DNA from: Hormoscilla sp. GUM202 | GTDB taxonomy: Bacteria > Cyanobacteriota > Cyanobacteriia > Cyanobacteriales > Desertifilaceae | Direction of reading: 5' to 3' | Assembly (NCBI GenBank): GCA_005518205.2 | Contig: RFFC02000013.1 | Location: 62,001-126,000, forward strand | DNA: 64,000 nucleotides | Shown: positions 46,354 to 54,856 of the stretch, one piece after another | How positions within the stretch are numbered: position 1 is the stretch's first letter | Layout: each line of letters opens with the position of its first letter | Program-made: the position numbers and the translations under genes | The notes under the pieces: generated by a model | What the model was told of the DNA's origin: nothing | Seen by the model: the letters and a program-made list of their open reading frames with translations, nothing else | Database searches by the model: none

Positions 46354-47625
46354 ATGCGCAAGCAAATGGTTCGAGAAGGCACAACAGGTCTGATGATCCT
46401 GGCAGGAATCGGTGTTTTTGGGATCCTGTTTCTGTGGTTGCGGGGCTTTGGTTTTGGTCAAGGCAGCTATGAAACGGTGGTTGAGTTTAAGGATGTTGGC
46501 AGGATGCGAGTGGGGGCGACAGTCAGGTATCGCGGCGTACAAGTGGGCAGAATCATCAAAATCGCTCCTAAACCCAATAGTGTGGATGTAACTCTGGAAA
46601 TTAGTCCGGCAGAGATAATCATCCCCAGTGATGTTTTGATAGAAGCAAATCAGTCGGGGATAGTCGGAGAAACTTCTGTAGACATCATACCTCGGAAAGC
46701 TTTACCAACGAGTGCCCAAATCCCTAGCCCTCTCGACCCCAACTGCGATAGCAGTGTCATTATCTGTGACGGCGCACGTCTGCAAGGTGAAACGGGAATC
46801 AGTTATGATGAACTGCTGCGCTCTACCATAAAAGCGAGCGATATGCTTGCCAACCCAGAGTTCTTTACTAAACTAGACAGGGCGGTTGAACAGATAGGAA
46901 ATGCTGCTGATGGTGTTAATCAGCTGACTGGCGATATTTCCAAATTGACTATATCTGTGGATAAACAACTAAATACTTTCTCGGAAACGGCTCAAACTAT
47001 GGGGAAAGCAGCCGATCGAATTAGCGTCTCAGCTGCTGAACTGACAGATCAACTTACTATCTCAACTGCTCAGCTCACCGATAGACTTAACACTACTACG
47101 GCTCAAGCAAATAAACTATTAGCTAACATGAACGATCTGGTCTCGAGTAATCGTTCTAGTCTAGTCAATACTCTCAATAATATCCAACAAACTAGCGAGG
47201 ACCTCCGGGTTGCGGTTAACAGCCTGACGCCGATTATTAACAAGGTTGAACAGGGTGATTTGGTGGCTAACCTAGAGGTTCTATCTAGTAATGCTGCTGA
47301 GGCGTCAGCCAATTTGCGGGATATCTCGAAGGAAATAAATAATCCGACGAATGTGCTGATGATGCAACAAACTCTGGATTCGGCTCGTGCTACTTTTCAG
47401 AATATTCAGAAAATTACCTCTGATGTGGAAGAACTAACGGGAGATCCGGTTTTTCGCGATAACCTCCGCAATCTTGTTAATGGACTGAGTGGTCTGGTTT
47501 CTCAAACGGAACAATTACAACAGCAAGCTGAGGTTATCCAAAGGCCAGATAGCCTAAATCAGGAGATCAAAAGTCCCGTTGCTGCTGAAATAGGAGAACA
47601 GGAGATGATAGAACCAGAATTGTGA
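46354..47625 (+). CDS. MCE-domain (MlaD-like) lipid-binding protein
   Basis: 423 residues. N-terminal membrane anchor (TTGLMILAGIGVFGILFLWL, about 9-28), then one MCE domain (about 37-120: YETVVEFKDVGRMRVGATVR, YRGVQVGRI, GETSVDIIP) and a long helical C-terminal part rich in Asn, Thr and Gln (SAAELTDQLTISTAQLTDRL) likely to form a coiled-coil tube in the periplasm. Works with the ABC ATPase at 44944 in moving lipids between envelope membranes. Start codon ATG at 46354. Confidence 0.92.
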   Translation: MRKQMVREGTTGLMILAGIGVFGILFLWLRGFGFGQGSYETVVEFKDVGRMRVGATVRYRGVQVGRIIKIAPKPNSVDVTLEISPAEIIIPSDVLIEANQSGIVGETSVDIIPRKALPTSAQIPSPLDPNCDSSVIICDGARLQGETGISYDELLRSTIKASDMLANPEFFTKLDRAVEQIGNAADGVNQLTGDISKLTISVDKQLNTFSETAQTMGKAADRISVSAAELTDQLTISTAQLTDRLNTTTAQANKLLANMNDLVSSNRSSLVNTLNNIQQTSEDLRVAVNSLTPIINKVEQGDLVANLEVLSSNAAEASANLRDISKEINNPTNVLMMQQTLDSARATFQNIQKITSDVEELTGDPVFRDNLRNLVNGLSGLVSQTEQLQQQAEVIQRPDSLNQEIKSPVAAEIGEQEMIEPEL

Positions 47626-47626
47626 A

Positions 47627-47745
47627 TGGCGTTCCCAGGCGGGAGCTGGCGTTCCCAGGCGGGAGCTGGCGTTCCCAGGCAGGAGCTGGCGTTCCCAGGC
47701 GGGAGCTGGCGTTCCCAGGCGGGAGCCGGCGGGAGCCAGGGAACG
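47627..47745. repeat. 20-bp tandem repeat (five units)
   Basis: TGGCGTTCCCAGGCGGGAGC repeated five times with one A for G change, directly after the mlaD-like stop, closing with AGCCAGGGAACGAGG. It is an amplified form of the family-3 hairpin arm. Confidence 0.9.
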
Positions 47746-47820
47746 AGGTGAATTGAAAATTATTGAAGAGAAAATTGAAGATTATTGATGATGTCGATTC
47801 GCAATTCGCAATTCGCAATC

Positions 47821-47855
47821 CTACTGAGGTTTGTAGTGAGGACTACAAACCTCAG
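47821..47855. terminator. Inverted repeat at the end of the DUF3288 gene
   Basis: CTGAGGTTTGTAGTGAGGAC followed by TACAAACCTCAG, 12-bp arms, 10 bp beyond the minus-strand DUF3288 stop. The same arms, interrupted by a MITE, occur at 44652-44797. Confidence 0.6.
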
Positions 47856-47865
47856 AAAAATCGGA

Positions 47866-48180
47866 CTAACTCAAATCCTCTTGCTGTGTTTCTACCTTTT
47901 TGTAAACAGTACCTTTGGCATGAAGAATGCGCGTGCGATCGAAGAGCTGTTCTTCTGTCAAATTCCACTGCTGGAGAACTCGATCTAAGTCTGTTTGAAT
48001 TTCTCTGGCTCCGGGAAAACCATGATAGCGAATTCTCAGGCGGGCTAGCTCGGCTAAATTGTAATCTATTGGTGCTTTTGCTTCCAGTAACTGATTCAGG
48101 ATCTGGCGATCGTTTTTTTCTTGAGGATGCTGTTGATCGCGAATGCGCTGCGCGCGATCGGCTGATGAGGAGTTAGTCAT
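47866..48180 (-). CDS. DUF3288 family protein
   Basis: 104 residues from the ATG at 48180 (MTNSSSADRAQRIRDQQHPQ). Conserved cyanobacterial family of unknown function: KNDRQILNQLL, DYNLAELARLRIRYHGFPGA, LDRVLQQWNLTEEQLF. The frame is open further upstream but the family starts at or near this Met, which follows GGAGT-type context poorly. The RAQRIRD stretch overlaps a GCGCTGCGCGCGATCG repeat and may be a small in-frame insertion. No membrane segment; soluble and helical. Confidence 0.82.
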   Translation of the reverse strand: MTNSSSADRAQRIRDQQHPQEKNDRQILNQLLEAKAPIDYNLAELARLRIRYHGFPGAREIQTDLDRVLQQWNLTEEQLFDRTRILHAKGTVYKKVETQQEDLS

Positions 48181-48577
48181 GTTAATTAGCAGTAAGTAAT
48201 AATAATTGCGAATTGTGCAGGTAAACTTGTTAATTGTTCCCGATCGCATGGCAATTAGCAATTAGCTGGCGCGTCCATGATGGGCAACCAGTATCACTTG
48301 CCGATGTCTCCCGAGTTTTCACGGTGCGTCCAGGAGACATCGGAATGAGTGATAATATTTTAGATCGCCCATGTAAAGTGATACTGCCGAGAGAATATGA
48401 TAAGATCTGGGCTAATTAGAGCATTGGTAAAGAAACAGGGTTTCGGTCGGGCAAAAAATAGATATTTCGTGCTTAACTGCACGAGAAACCGGGTTTCTAC
48501 CTCATACTCGATGTTCTCGGCGGGAAGTATGTAAAATTGCTAAGCGCGAAAAACAAACTACAAGTTAGCCAATAATC
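48181..48577. other. Gap with a mobile palindrome
   Basis: Has a family-1 palindrome at 48301-48342 and GAAACCGGGTTTCT motifs at about 48430 and 48485. A short frame around it ends SDNILDRPCKVILPREYDKI and may be the scrap of a gene I do not recognise. Confidence 0.45.
48301..48342. repeat. Mobile palindrome, family 1 (variant)
   Basis: CCGATGTCTCC...GGAGACATCGG, 11-bp arms with a divergent loop. Related to the element in radA. Confidence 0.7.
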
Positions 48578-49333
48578 ATGGTTGCTCTGAAATCAACAAT
48601 ATCTACCCGACGACGGGGTGGTGCCCGCAAACCGCTTCGATGTCTCCCGATTTTTCGGGCCGTCCGCGGACCGTACGCACGGCGAAAACCCGGGAGAGTT
48701 CGCCTTGCGGTTGTCCGGTCAGAAAAATATGTAAAACCGGTGCGGGATGACCCCAGCCTGGACAGGGCCAAGGTACGGTTCCCGAAAAATCGGACAGTCA
48801 CCTCTGACCGATTTTTCGGGCCTCCGATGTACTCGGGGAGCGCTAATCGCACTACCCCATCGTTTCCAGAGACACCCACCAATGTCGTTGCCTGCTGGCG
48901 AACGACAGGGTGGGTGCTCTTGGAAACGACTCGCACATCGTCCGCGGACCGATCGCTAATCACCAGTCACCAGCAAACACCAAACTGGTTGCGCATGCTG
49001 ATCGGACTAGAACGTTGTGTCTCGGTGGTGACGATCGCCCTAGGGGCAGCTACAGTCACAGTTTATGGCTTGACGGTCTCTTCTGGACAACAGTGGAGCC
49101 GAGACTATAATAGCCTGCAAAGTCTACAACGCTACGAGCGGCAGCTGAGAGTGGCGAATGAAGTGCTGAAAAATAAAATGGCTGAGCAAGCGGAAAATCC
49201 CGATACGGGTCTGGTGCCTCAAAATCCTACTAATACCATTTTTATCCCCCCAGCATCAGAGCGCCTTTCATCCGCAATCAGTCCAGTTCCTTCTACTACG
49301 GCTAGCAAACTCACTATGCCTCTGGGATACTAA
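48578..49333 (+). CDS. FtsL-like division protein with repeat-inflated N-terminus
   Basis: 251 residues. The conserved part is C-terminal: a single membrane helix (CVSVVTIALGAATVTVYGLT, about 148-167) followed by a coiled coil (YNSLQSLQRYERQLRVANEV) and a Pro/Ser-rich end, the layout of FtsL/DivIC-type septum proteins, and ftsI follows. The first 20 residues (MVALKSTISTRRRGGARKPL) also look genuine. Residues about 22-130 are read through palindromic repeats (GATTTTTCGGGCC stems and a family-2 element at 48861-48928) and have no protein-like character. So repeats have roughly doubled the protein without stopping the frame. FtsL identity is inferred from layout and neighbour. Confidence 0.62.
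   Translation: MVALKSTISTRRRGGARKPLRCLPIFRAVRGPYARRKPGRVRLAVVRSEKYVKPVRDDPSLDRAKVRFPKNRTVTSDRFFGPPMYSGSANRTTPSFPETPTNVVACWRTTGWVLLETTRTSSADRSLITSHQQTPNWLRMLIGLERCVSVVTIALGAATVTVYGLTVSSGQQWSRDYNSLQSLQRYERQLRVANEVLKNKMAEQAENPDTGLVPQNPTNTIFIPPASERLSSAISPVPSTTASKLTMPLGY
48861..48928. repeat. 68-bp palindromic element, family 2, in a reading frame
   Basis: CGTTTCCAGAGACACCCACC ... GGGTGGGTG...GGAAACG, copy of 25206-25272, inside the FtsL-like frame. Confidence 0.82.
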
Positions 49334-49337
49334 GATG

Positions 49338-49375
49338 TGGAGCATGTTAGTTGTTAGCACCATACTAACATGCTC
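49338..49375. terminator. Hairpin after the FtsL-like gene
   Basis: GGAGCATGTTAGT...ACTAACATGCTCC, 13-bp arms, 5 bp after the stop. Probable terminator or mRNA end; it would separate the gene from ftsI. Confidence 0.65.
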
Positions 49376-49418
49376 CCTCAAGTTAAGCGTAAGGTGGGCT
49401 TTAGCCACCTACTCAGGG

Positions 49419-51222
49419 GTGCGAAACGTTCGAGCGTAAGCGAATAGTGTGGCTCCATTAGCAAACAAAACTTGTGACAGCTCAAACTGGTCTCATTAGC
49501 CAGGGAACTATGGAATCTTTGTGGGTCCAAACCCCACCCTCCGGATACGGGAGGTACACCGGTCCCAACTGCTGCGGAGTGACATCACCGGCGGTGGAGA
49601 GCAGGGACTTAAATGTAGGAGGCTGGTAGCCTAAACCGGTGTCTCCGCTAGGAAAGCAGCTCATGGTCAACGATAAGTGAATCTGTATAAGCCTCGTGAA
49701 GGTGAACCAGCGAAATAAGGCTGTCACGCTGGAGCCAAAAGGCGATGGAGGATGTGGATCGGTCGGGGTCGAGCTGAGAGTCTCCTCTCAACCCTCCCAT
49801 TCGGAACCGGACTTGCGACTTTCACCGCAGTCGGCTACTGGTTGGTAAGCCGATGTCACTGGTAGCCGTTGATTGGATTACTCCTTTCTGGCCTTGTCCC
49901 ATGAAATTTCTCCCCTTCTGGTGGTCGTAATTGACTAAATTTATGCCTAACCCGGGCGGTTCGTGACGGGAGAACTGCCAAACCCATGAGTGCCACTCTT
50001 TATTAACATGAATCCCTATAAAATAGGAATGCGCTAGTTTTTACCTGGTCAGGGCTTTAGTCCATTATATTTACCTTTCGGATTTCTCCTCCGGCTCTGT
50101 ATCATGTTTAGGGTTACTTTCTCCCAAGACTTCTTACCATATCCGTCCTATGTCAGCATATCCTCGAGCGTTACCTCGGGCATTGGCTTTTTAGGACATC
50201 CCCCCCCCTGTGGCTTTCGCTTATCATCTAACTTGTCTCCCTCCCTTCCTACCCACCCGGAGACAGCACACAGGAGGTTATTTCGTTCCTTGATACCATT
50301 ATTGATGCTTTTAGGCCCCTACAATACCCCGGGAGTTCTTTGAGCACGTTGTTAGCCAGAAGACAAGACTAACACTAACTACCATTTCCCTTTTGGGCCA
50401 GCGATACAGCCTTATTGCGCTGGTTCATCTTAACGAGGCTTAAATAGGTTCGCTTTTCTAGCCATGAGCATCTTTCCTTAGCGGATTTACCGGCGATAGC
50501 TGCCAGTTCTCCTACATTTGAGTCCTTGCTTCACACCGCAGTGATGTCACTCCGCAGCATTAAGGACCGGTGTCTCTCCCGTACTTGGAGGGGGGGATTT
50601 GGACCCCCATGGTACCAAAGTTACTGGCTAATGGGACCAGCCAGGCTTTCACTGGTTTTTCAGCTTATACCTGAACGAATCGCACGTCTTCTCTGATGGC
50701 TATCCCGTATCACAAAAATTCTCCCGGGGTAATGCAGGGGCCTAAAAGCATCATATGGATTCCACGGAACGTTATAACCCCTGTTGTGCAATCCATGGAC
50801 CGGGAAAAACGTTTTATACGGATAACCGACCAGGGGATAAGTTAGATGATAAGCGAAAGCCAACAGGGGAGGGATGCTCTAAAAAGCCAATGCCCAGGGT
50901 AATGCTTGGGATATGCAGACATAGGGCAGTGATAATAGGAAACGACCGGAACAAGTAATCCTGATTATTACGGAGACCCGCGAAAGTGAGGTTATAATTT
51001 CTGGTAAAACGGCCTAGTAAATAGTGATACTAAAGGTTTGCCGGCTGCTCCACTCACAACCAGAATAGGGATGAACGAACGGGTCGTAAGGCTAAACTGG
51101 GGTAACCCTGACACAAGCTGCTCATGATAAGAGCCTATTACCTAGGAGCCTCCTGCGGTGAAAATCGCAAGTCCGGTTTTGAAAGGGAGGGTTGGGAAGC
51201 GATTCCTAGCTCGACCCCGACC
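49419..51222 (+). mobile_element. ORF-less group II intron B, interrupted by intron C2
   Basis: Starts GTGCGAAACGTTCGAG and ends with domain V (CTGCGGTGAAAATCGCAAGT) and a domain VI stem ending CTCGACCCCGACC. About 879 nt without the insertion. Clearly related to intron A but divergent in many stems. It lies upstream of ftsI in the sense direction. The insertion by C2 breaks domain I, so splicing is unlikely. Confidence 0.88.
49761..50685 (-). mobile_element. ORF-less group II intron C2, inserted antisense in intron B
   Basis: 925 nt, by eye identical to C1 at 30158-31082 (constant offset 19603). It lies between GATGTGGATC and GTCTTCTCTGATGGC of intron B, the position in domain I that corresponds to the C1 site in intron A. 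Confidence 0.92.
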
Positions 51223-51284
51223 TAAGCGCAAGAATCAATAAGTGGCATACTACTGGATAAAAATTAACAATTAGTATTAGTAAG

Positions 51285-53093
51285 ATGACTAGCAAAAATC
51301 ACGCTCGCCCACTGCGGCGGACCAGAAAAGAACGGCAGCAAAAACGGAGATACCAGTTATCATCCCGTTGGAGATTGTTTCTGGTTTGGCTGATATTAAT
51401 GGGGGCAATTTCGAGTCTGATGGCGAACTTGTTCCGCTTGCAAGTAATTCAAAGCCCGGTGCTGCGAGCTAAAGCGATCGCGCAACGGCGGACCTCAGAG
51501 GACCGTTTCGTGCCTCGACGCCCGATAGTTGACCGCAATGGCGTGGTTTTGGCGATCGATCAGCCCGCCTATACTCTCTACGCTCATCCTAAGTTGTTTA
51601 AGCAAAAGCTAGAGAAGATCGCCCATTTGGTAGCCCCGATCGTCAAGCGCCCTGCTGCCAAGTTGTTCGCACAATTCAGTAAAGCCCCTAGTGGCATTAT
51701 GATCGAATATGCTTTAACTGAGGAGCGAGCTCATCGGATTACAAGCTTGCAAATTGATGGACTAGAGCTAGTTTCACATCAGCAGCGCCTTTACCCACAA
51801 GGGGATCTGTTTGCTGAGGTGGTCGGTTATGTGGATGTGGATCTTCAAGGTCGAGCAGGTGTAGAAGCTGCTCATCAGAATTTATTGGAACGCTCTATTA
51901 AACCAATATGGCTGAACCGTGCTGGTGATGGTTCGATTTTACCAGATCAATTGCCTGCGGGATTTTTGGATACAGATGAATTACAACTGGTGCTGACTCT
52001 CGATAGTCGCTTGCAACGGATCGCCCGATCGGCCCTGAAGCGACAGATGAAGAAATTCAAAGCTAAGCGAGGTACTGTGATTGTCATGGATGCCACTGAT
52101 GGTGCCTTGCTGTCTTTGGTGGTTGAGCCTAATTATGATTCTAATCTTTACTATAAATCCCCAATTGAGTTGTTGAAGAATTGGGCGGTCAGCGATCTAT
52201 ATGAACCTGGTTCTACTTTTAAGCCGATTAATGTGGCGATCGCCCTGGAAGAAAAGGCGATCGCGCCGGGTAGCACCTTCTATGATGAAGGTCAACTGCA
52301 CATTGATAACTGGCCGATTCAAAACCATGATTTCACCTATGGGGTGAGTAGAAGAAAGTTGAATGTTACTCAAATTATGCAATATTCCAGCAATGTGGGC
52401 ATGGTTCATATCATGGAAAAGTTGCCTTCAGCAGTTTATTATAATTGGCTAAAACGACTGGGACTGGGGGAAAACATTGGCATTGACTTGCCCGGTGAAA
52501 TGTCAGGTCAGATTAAGACTAAAGCCCAGTTTACTGGTTCACCCGTTGAACCAGCTACTACTGCTTTTGGTCAGGGATTTTCTTTGACTCCCCTTCATCT
52601 GGCACAAATTAAAGCTATCCTAGCTAATGGTGGCTACTTGGTGACACCTCATGTGGTACGGGGACTATTCGATAGCAAGGGACAAGCTCATTGGCAGACT
52701 CAGCTACCGCCACCAAAGCAAATCTTCTCTTTCCAAACGACTCAAACTGTCCTGGAAATGATGGAAAATGTTGTCAGTCAGGGAATTGGTAAGGCGGCTC
52801 AAATTCCTAACTATCGCATTGCTGGTAAAACGGGTACGGCTCAGAAAGCTCATCCCCAGGGTGGCTATTACGATCGCGCTAGAATCACTAGCTTTGCGGG
52901 TATTTTGCCTGTCAACCTTCCCCCAGATCCGGGTGATGGCGATCGGGCTTCTCGGTCAGCCCGCCGCTATGTGGTTTTGGCTGTGATTGATGAACCGATC
53001 GGGGATGATGCTTATGGCGGTACTGTTGCTGCCCCGATCGTCAAGTCCGTCATGGAATCTTTGATTACTATTGCCCAAATTCCACCCCGATAG
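51285..53093 (+). CDS. ftsI: Penicillin-binding protein, FtsI/PBP2-type transpeptidase
   Basis: Class B PBP that cross-links septal peptidoglycan, 602 residues. Cytoplasmic basic N-terminus, one membrane helix (LFLVWLILMGAISSLMANLF, 31-50), dimerisation domain (RRPIVDRNGVVLAID), then the transpeptidase domain with nucleophile Ser310 in GSTFKP (Lys313), SSN in MQYSSNVGM and KTG in AGKTGTAQ. Start at ATG 51285 (MTSKNHARPL), preceded by only weak SD sequence. Nested intron pair B/C2 ends 60 bp upstream. Follows an FtsL-like gene, a usual pairing. Confidence 0.93.
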   Translation: MTSKNHARPLRRTRKERQQKRRYQLSSRWRLFLVWLILMGAISSLMANLFRLQVIQSPVLRAKAIAQRRTSEDRFVPRRPIVDRNGVVLAIDQPAYTLYAHPKLFKQKLEKIAHLVAPIVKRPAAKLFAQFSKAPSGIMIEYALTEERAHRITSLQIDGLELVSHQQRLYPQGDLFAEVVGYVDVDLQGRAGVEAAHQNLLERSIKPIWLNRAGDGSILPDQLPAGFLDTDELQLVLTLDSRLQRIARSALKRQMKKFKAKRGTVIVMDATDGALLSLVVEPNYDSNLYYKSPIELLKNWAVSDLYEPGSTFKPINVAIALEEKAIAPGSTFYDEGQLHIDNWPIQNHDFTYGVSRRKLNVTQIMQYSSNVGMVHIMEKLPSAVYYNWLKRLGLGENIGIDLPGEMSGQIKTKAQFTGSPVEPATTAFGQGFSLTPLHLAQIKAILANGGYLVTPHVVRGLFDSKGQAHWQTQLPPPKQIFSFQTTQTVLEMMENVVSQGIGKAAQIPNYRIAGKTGTAQKAHPQGGYYDRARITSFAGILPVNLPPDPGDGDRASRSARRYVVLAVIDEPIGDDAYGGTVAAPIVKSVMESLITIAQIPPR

Positions 53094-53326
53094 TCGCCCG
53101 ATCGCGTAGCGTGCGCGCAGCCATACCCGTTCCCAGGCAGAGCCGTGGGAACGAGGGGTCCGGCTACACAAACAAAGCCCAAGCGCAGGGCCCCCTCCTC
53201 TCGCAGCGTAGGGGGCCCTGCGCGTGGAAGGGGCCTGGAGCGTGCAGGGGCTATTACAAAAGTGAGATGCACCCTCGTTCCCTGACTCGGGCAGGGAACG
53301 TCGGAGGGAGGCTTTCGGCTATGTTC
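53094..53326. repeat. Repeats after ftsI
   Basis: GATCGCGTAGCGTGCGCGCA, a family-3 hairpin (about 53128-53158), an inverted repeat GCAGGGCCCCCTCC...GGGGGCCCTGCGC, and a lone ISKra4/MITE end AAAAGTGAGATGCACCC at about 53258. No gene. Confidence 0.6.
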
Positions 53327-53862
53327 CGTGACATATTAACCTCTACTGACTCTATACATTTCTTCAACCGTGGGGCGTCAGCTCTATCCTACCCATTACA
53401 GGCAGTCTTTTTGCTTCTCCACCCAATCTCTCCCAGTAGTGACCTGCCAAATGTAAGCAGATGTTGCGCCTGTGGTGGCTTCTCACCCAATCGACCTGGG
53501 GGTTTATTGTCGGTGTTTATTGGTCGGTAGCATACCCGCCAATGACCTGTATCCTTTCCCTTTTGGGCCAGCGTGTGTAGCCTTTCCGCTGGTTACATTT
53601 GACGACACTGCAAATCTTCGCTTTATGCTATCCATGGTTACTCGCTCGACGGTGACCGGTTTAGGCTACCAGTCAGTGCGCCTTTCCATCCCGCTTCACC
53701 GGTTGATGCCATCGCGACAGTGGGGATGGTGCTATCAGTCCTACACCTGGACGAGGGGACTTTCACCCCTATCTCTAAACAGTTCTCGGGACTAATGGAA
53801 TCCCGGTAGCGGTCCCCCTTCATGGCACAAGCCATGAAGGGGGACCGCTAAACGAATCACAC
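53327..53862 (-). mobile_element. 5' part of an RT-type group II intron, truncated
   Basis: Minus strand from GTGTGATTCGTTTAGCGG (53862), matching the 5' 590 nt of the intron at 20351 (shared ACAGGTCATTGGCGG, GCGCAACATCTGCTTACATT, GGCAGGTCAC). It stops at TATGTCACGG, just where the intron protein of the 20351 copy begins. Contains an added palindrome (GCGGTCCCCCTTCATGGC) near its 5' end. A relic that lost its coding and 3' domains. Confidence 0.82.
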
Positions 53863-54856
53863 ATGCTATCTATGTCCGGTCTCTCTTCCCGATCTACCTT
53901 GATCAGCAGGAAGTTGGCATTCATGTACTGGGCGATCGCCCGATCGGAAAATGCCTCTCCTCCCTCCGCTAGTGTTTCCTACAATAGCGGTCAAAGAGTC
54001 CAGGGAGAACAACAGGGTTACCGTAACTAAACAAAATCATCCGCATTAATAAGCTCAGGATCAATTCCCCACAAAGTTGCCAACACTTCCCCAGAAGCCC
54101 TGACCTTAATGGAAGTCGAACTGCCCATCTTAGCAATTTCTAAACTAGTTATCTGGGGTCTCGCCAGCTCTTATGGCCAGCTATCAATATTATAACAAAT
54201 AAAACTCAGAGCCTGGCGAGTGAGAAAATATCTACCCAGGGGATGAGGGGATGAGGGGGGGGAGATGAGGGGGGTATGTCCGTCGTCTTACTCATCCCTA
54301 TCTCTTTCCCAGAGCTGTGGGGATGTCAGCCATATCCCACTCATTACAGTGGGCATTTGCTTCTTCCCTCAATCCTTAACCGACACTGCCTACCCTCCCG
54401 TAGATTTTTGCGTCTTGGTTGACTACTAGCGACGTTGTAGGACGGTTATCCAAAAACCCATAGTCTGCCTACATTACGCTGTTGGTTTTATGTCGTAGAT
54501 CTAGTGCGCCGGTGGCTACGTCCCTACATTATAAACAATGAATATTCCCCTGTCAAGGGTTGCAAATGAATGTTCAGCTCGCCAGGAGCTGTAATATGTC
54601 ATCGTAGCCTTCAGCGGCTGTCTGTTCGAGATAGCCCACAGGGTTAGCTATCCAATGGAGTTGCTGCAAAAATGCGGGAGTTTTGGAACCGTCAGGCAGT
54701 TTTTTCATCGTTTGGCTTCCTCGACAAGACTTCTTTCAATTATGACAATAACATATTTCTTTGCTTTTCATCTGGCTATCTGGCAATACACTGCTCCTGC
54801 TCTACCCCACCAAACTGTAAGATTTATTGAATACTCTTGCAAACATATCTCAGAAG
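53863..54856. other. Gap with an RTX tail and an intron scrap
   Basis: Contains the RTX tail remnant (54027-54145), a GGGATGAGGGG repeat (about 54239), a decayed intron scrap similar to 53395-53470 (about 54300-54430) and about 400 bp before the next gene with nothing recognised. Confidence 0.5.
54027..54145 (-). pseudogene. C-terminal tail of a second eroded LRR/RTX paralogue
   Basis: Minus strand reads LEIAKMGSSTSIK, ASGEVLATLWGIDPELI and ends NADDFV, close to the last 38 residues of the intact LRR/RTX protein. The upstream junction TTATCTGGGGTCTCGCC matches the 5' flank of the intact gene (about 39955) and of the other remnant (about 41761), so again start flank and tail are fused. Confidence 0.78.
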
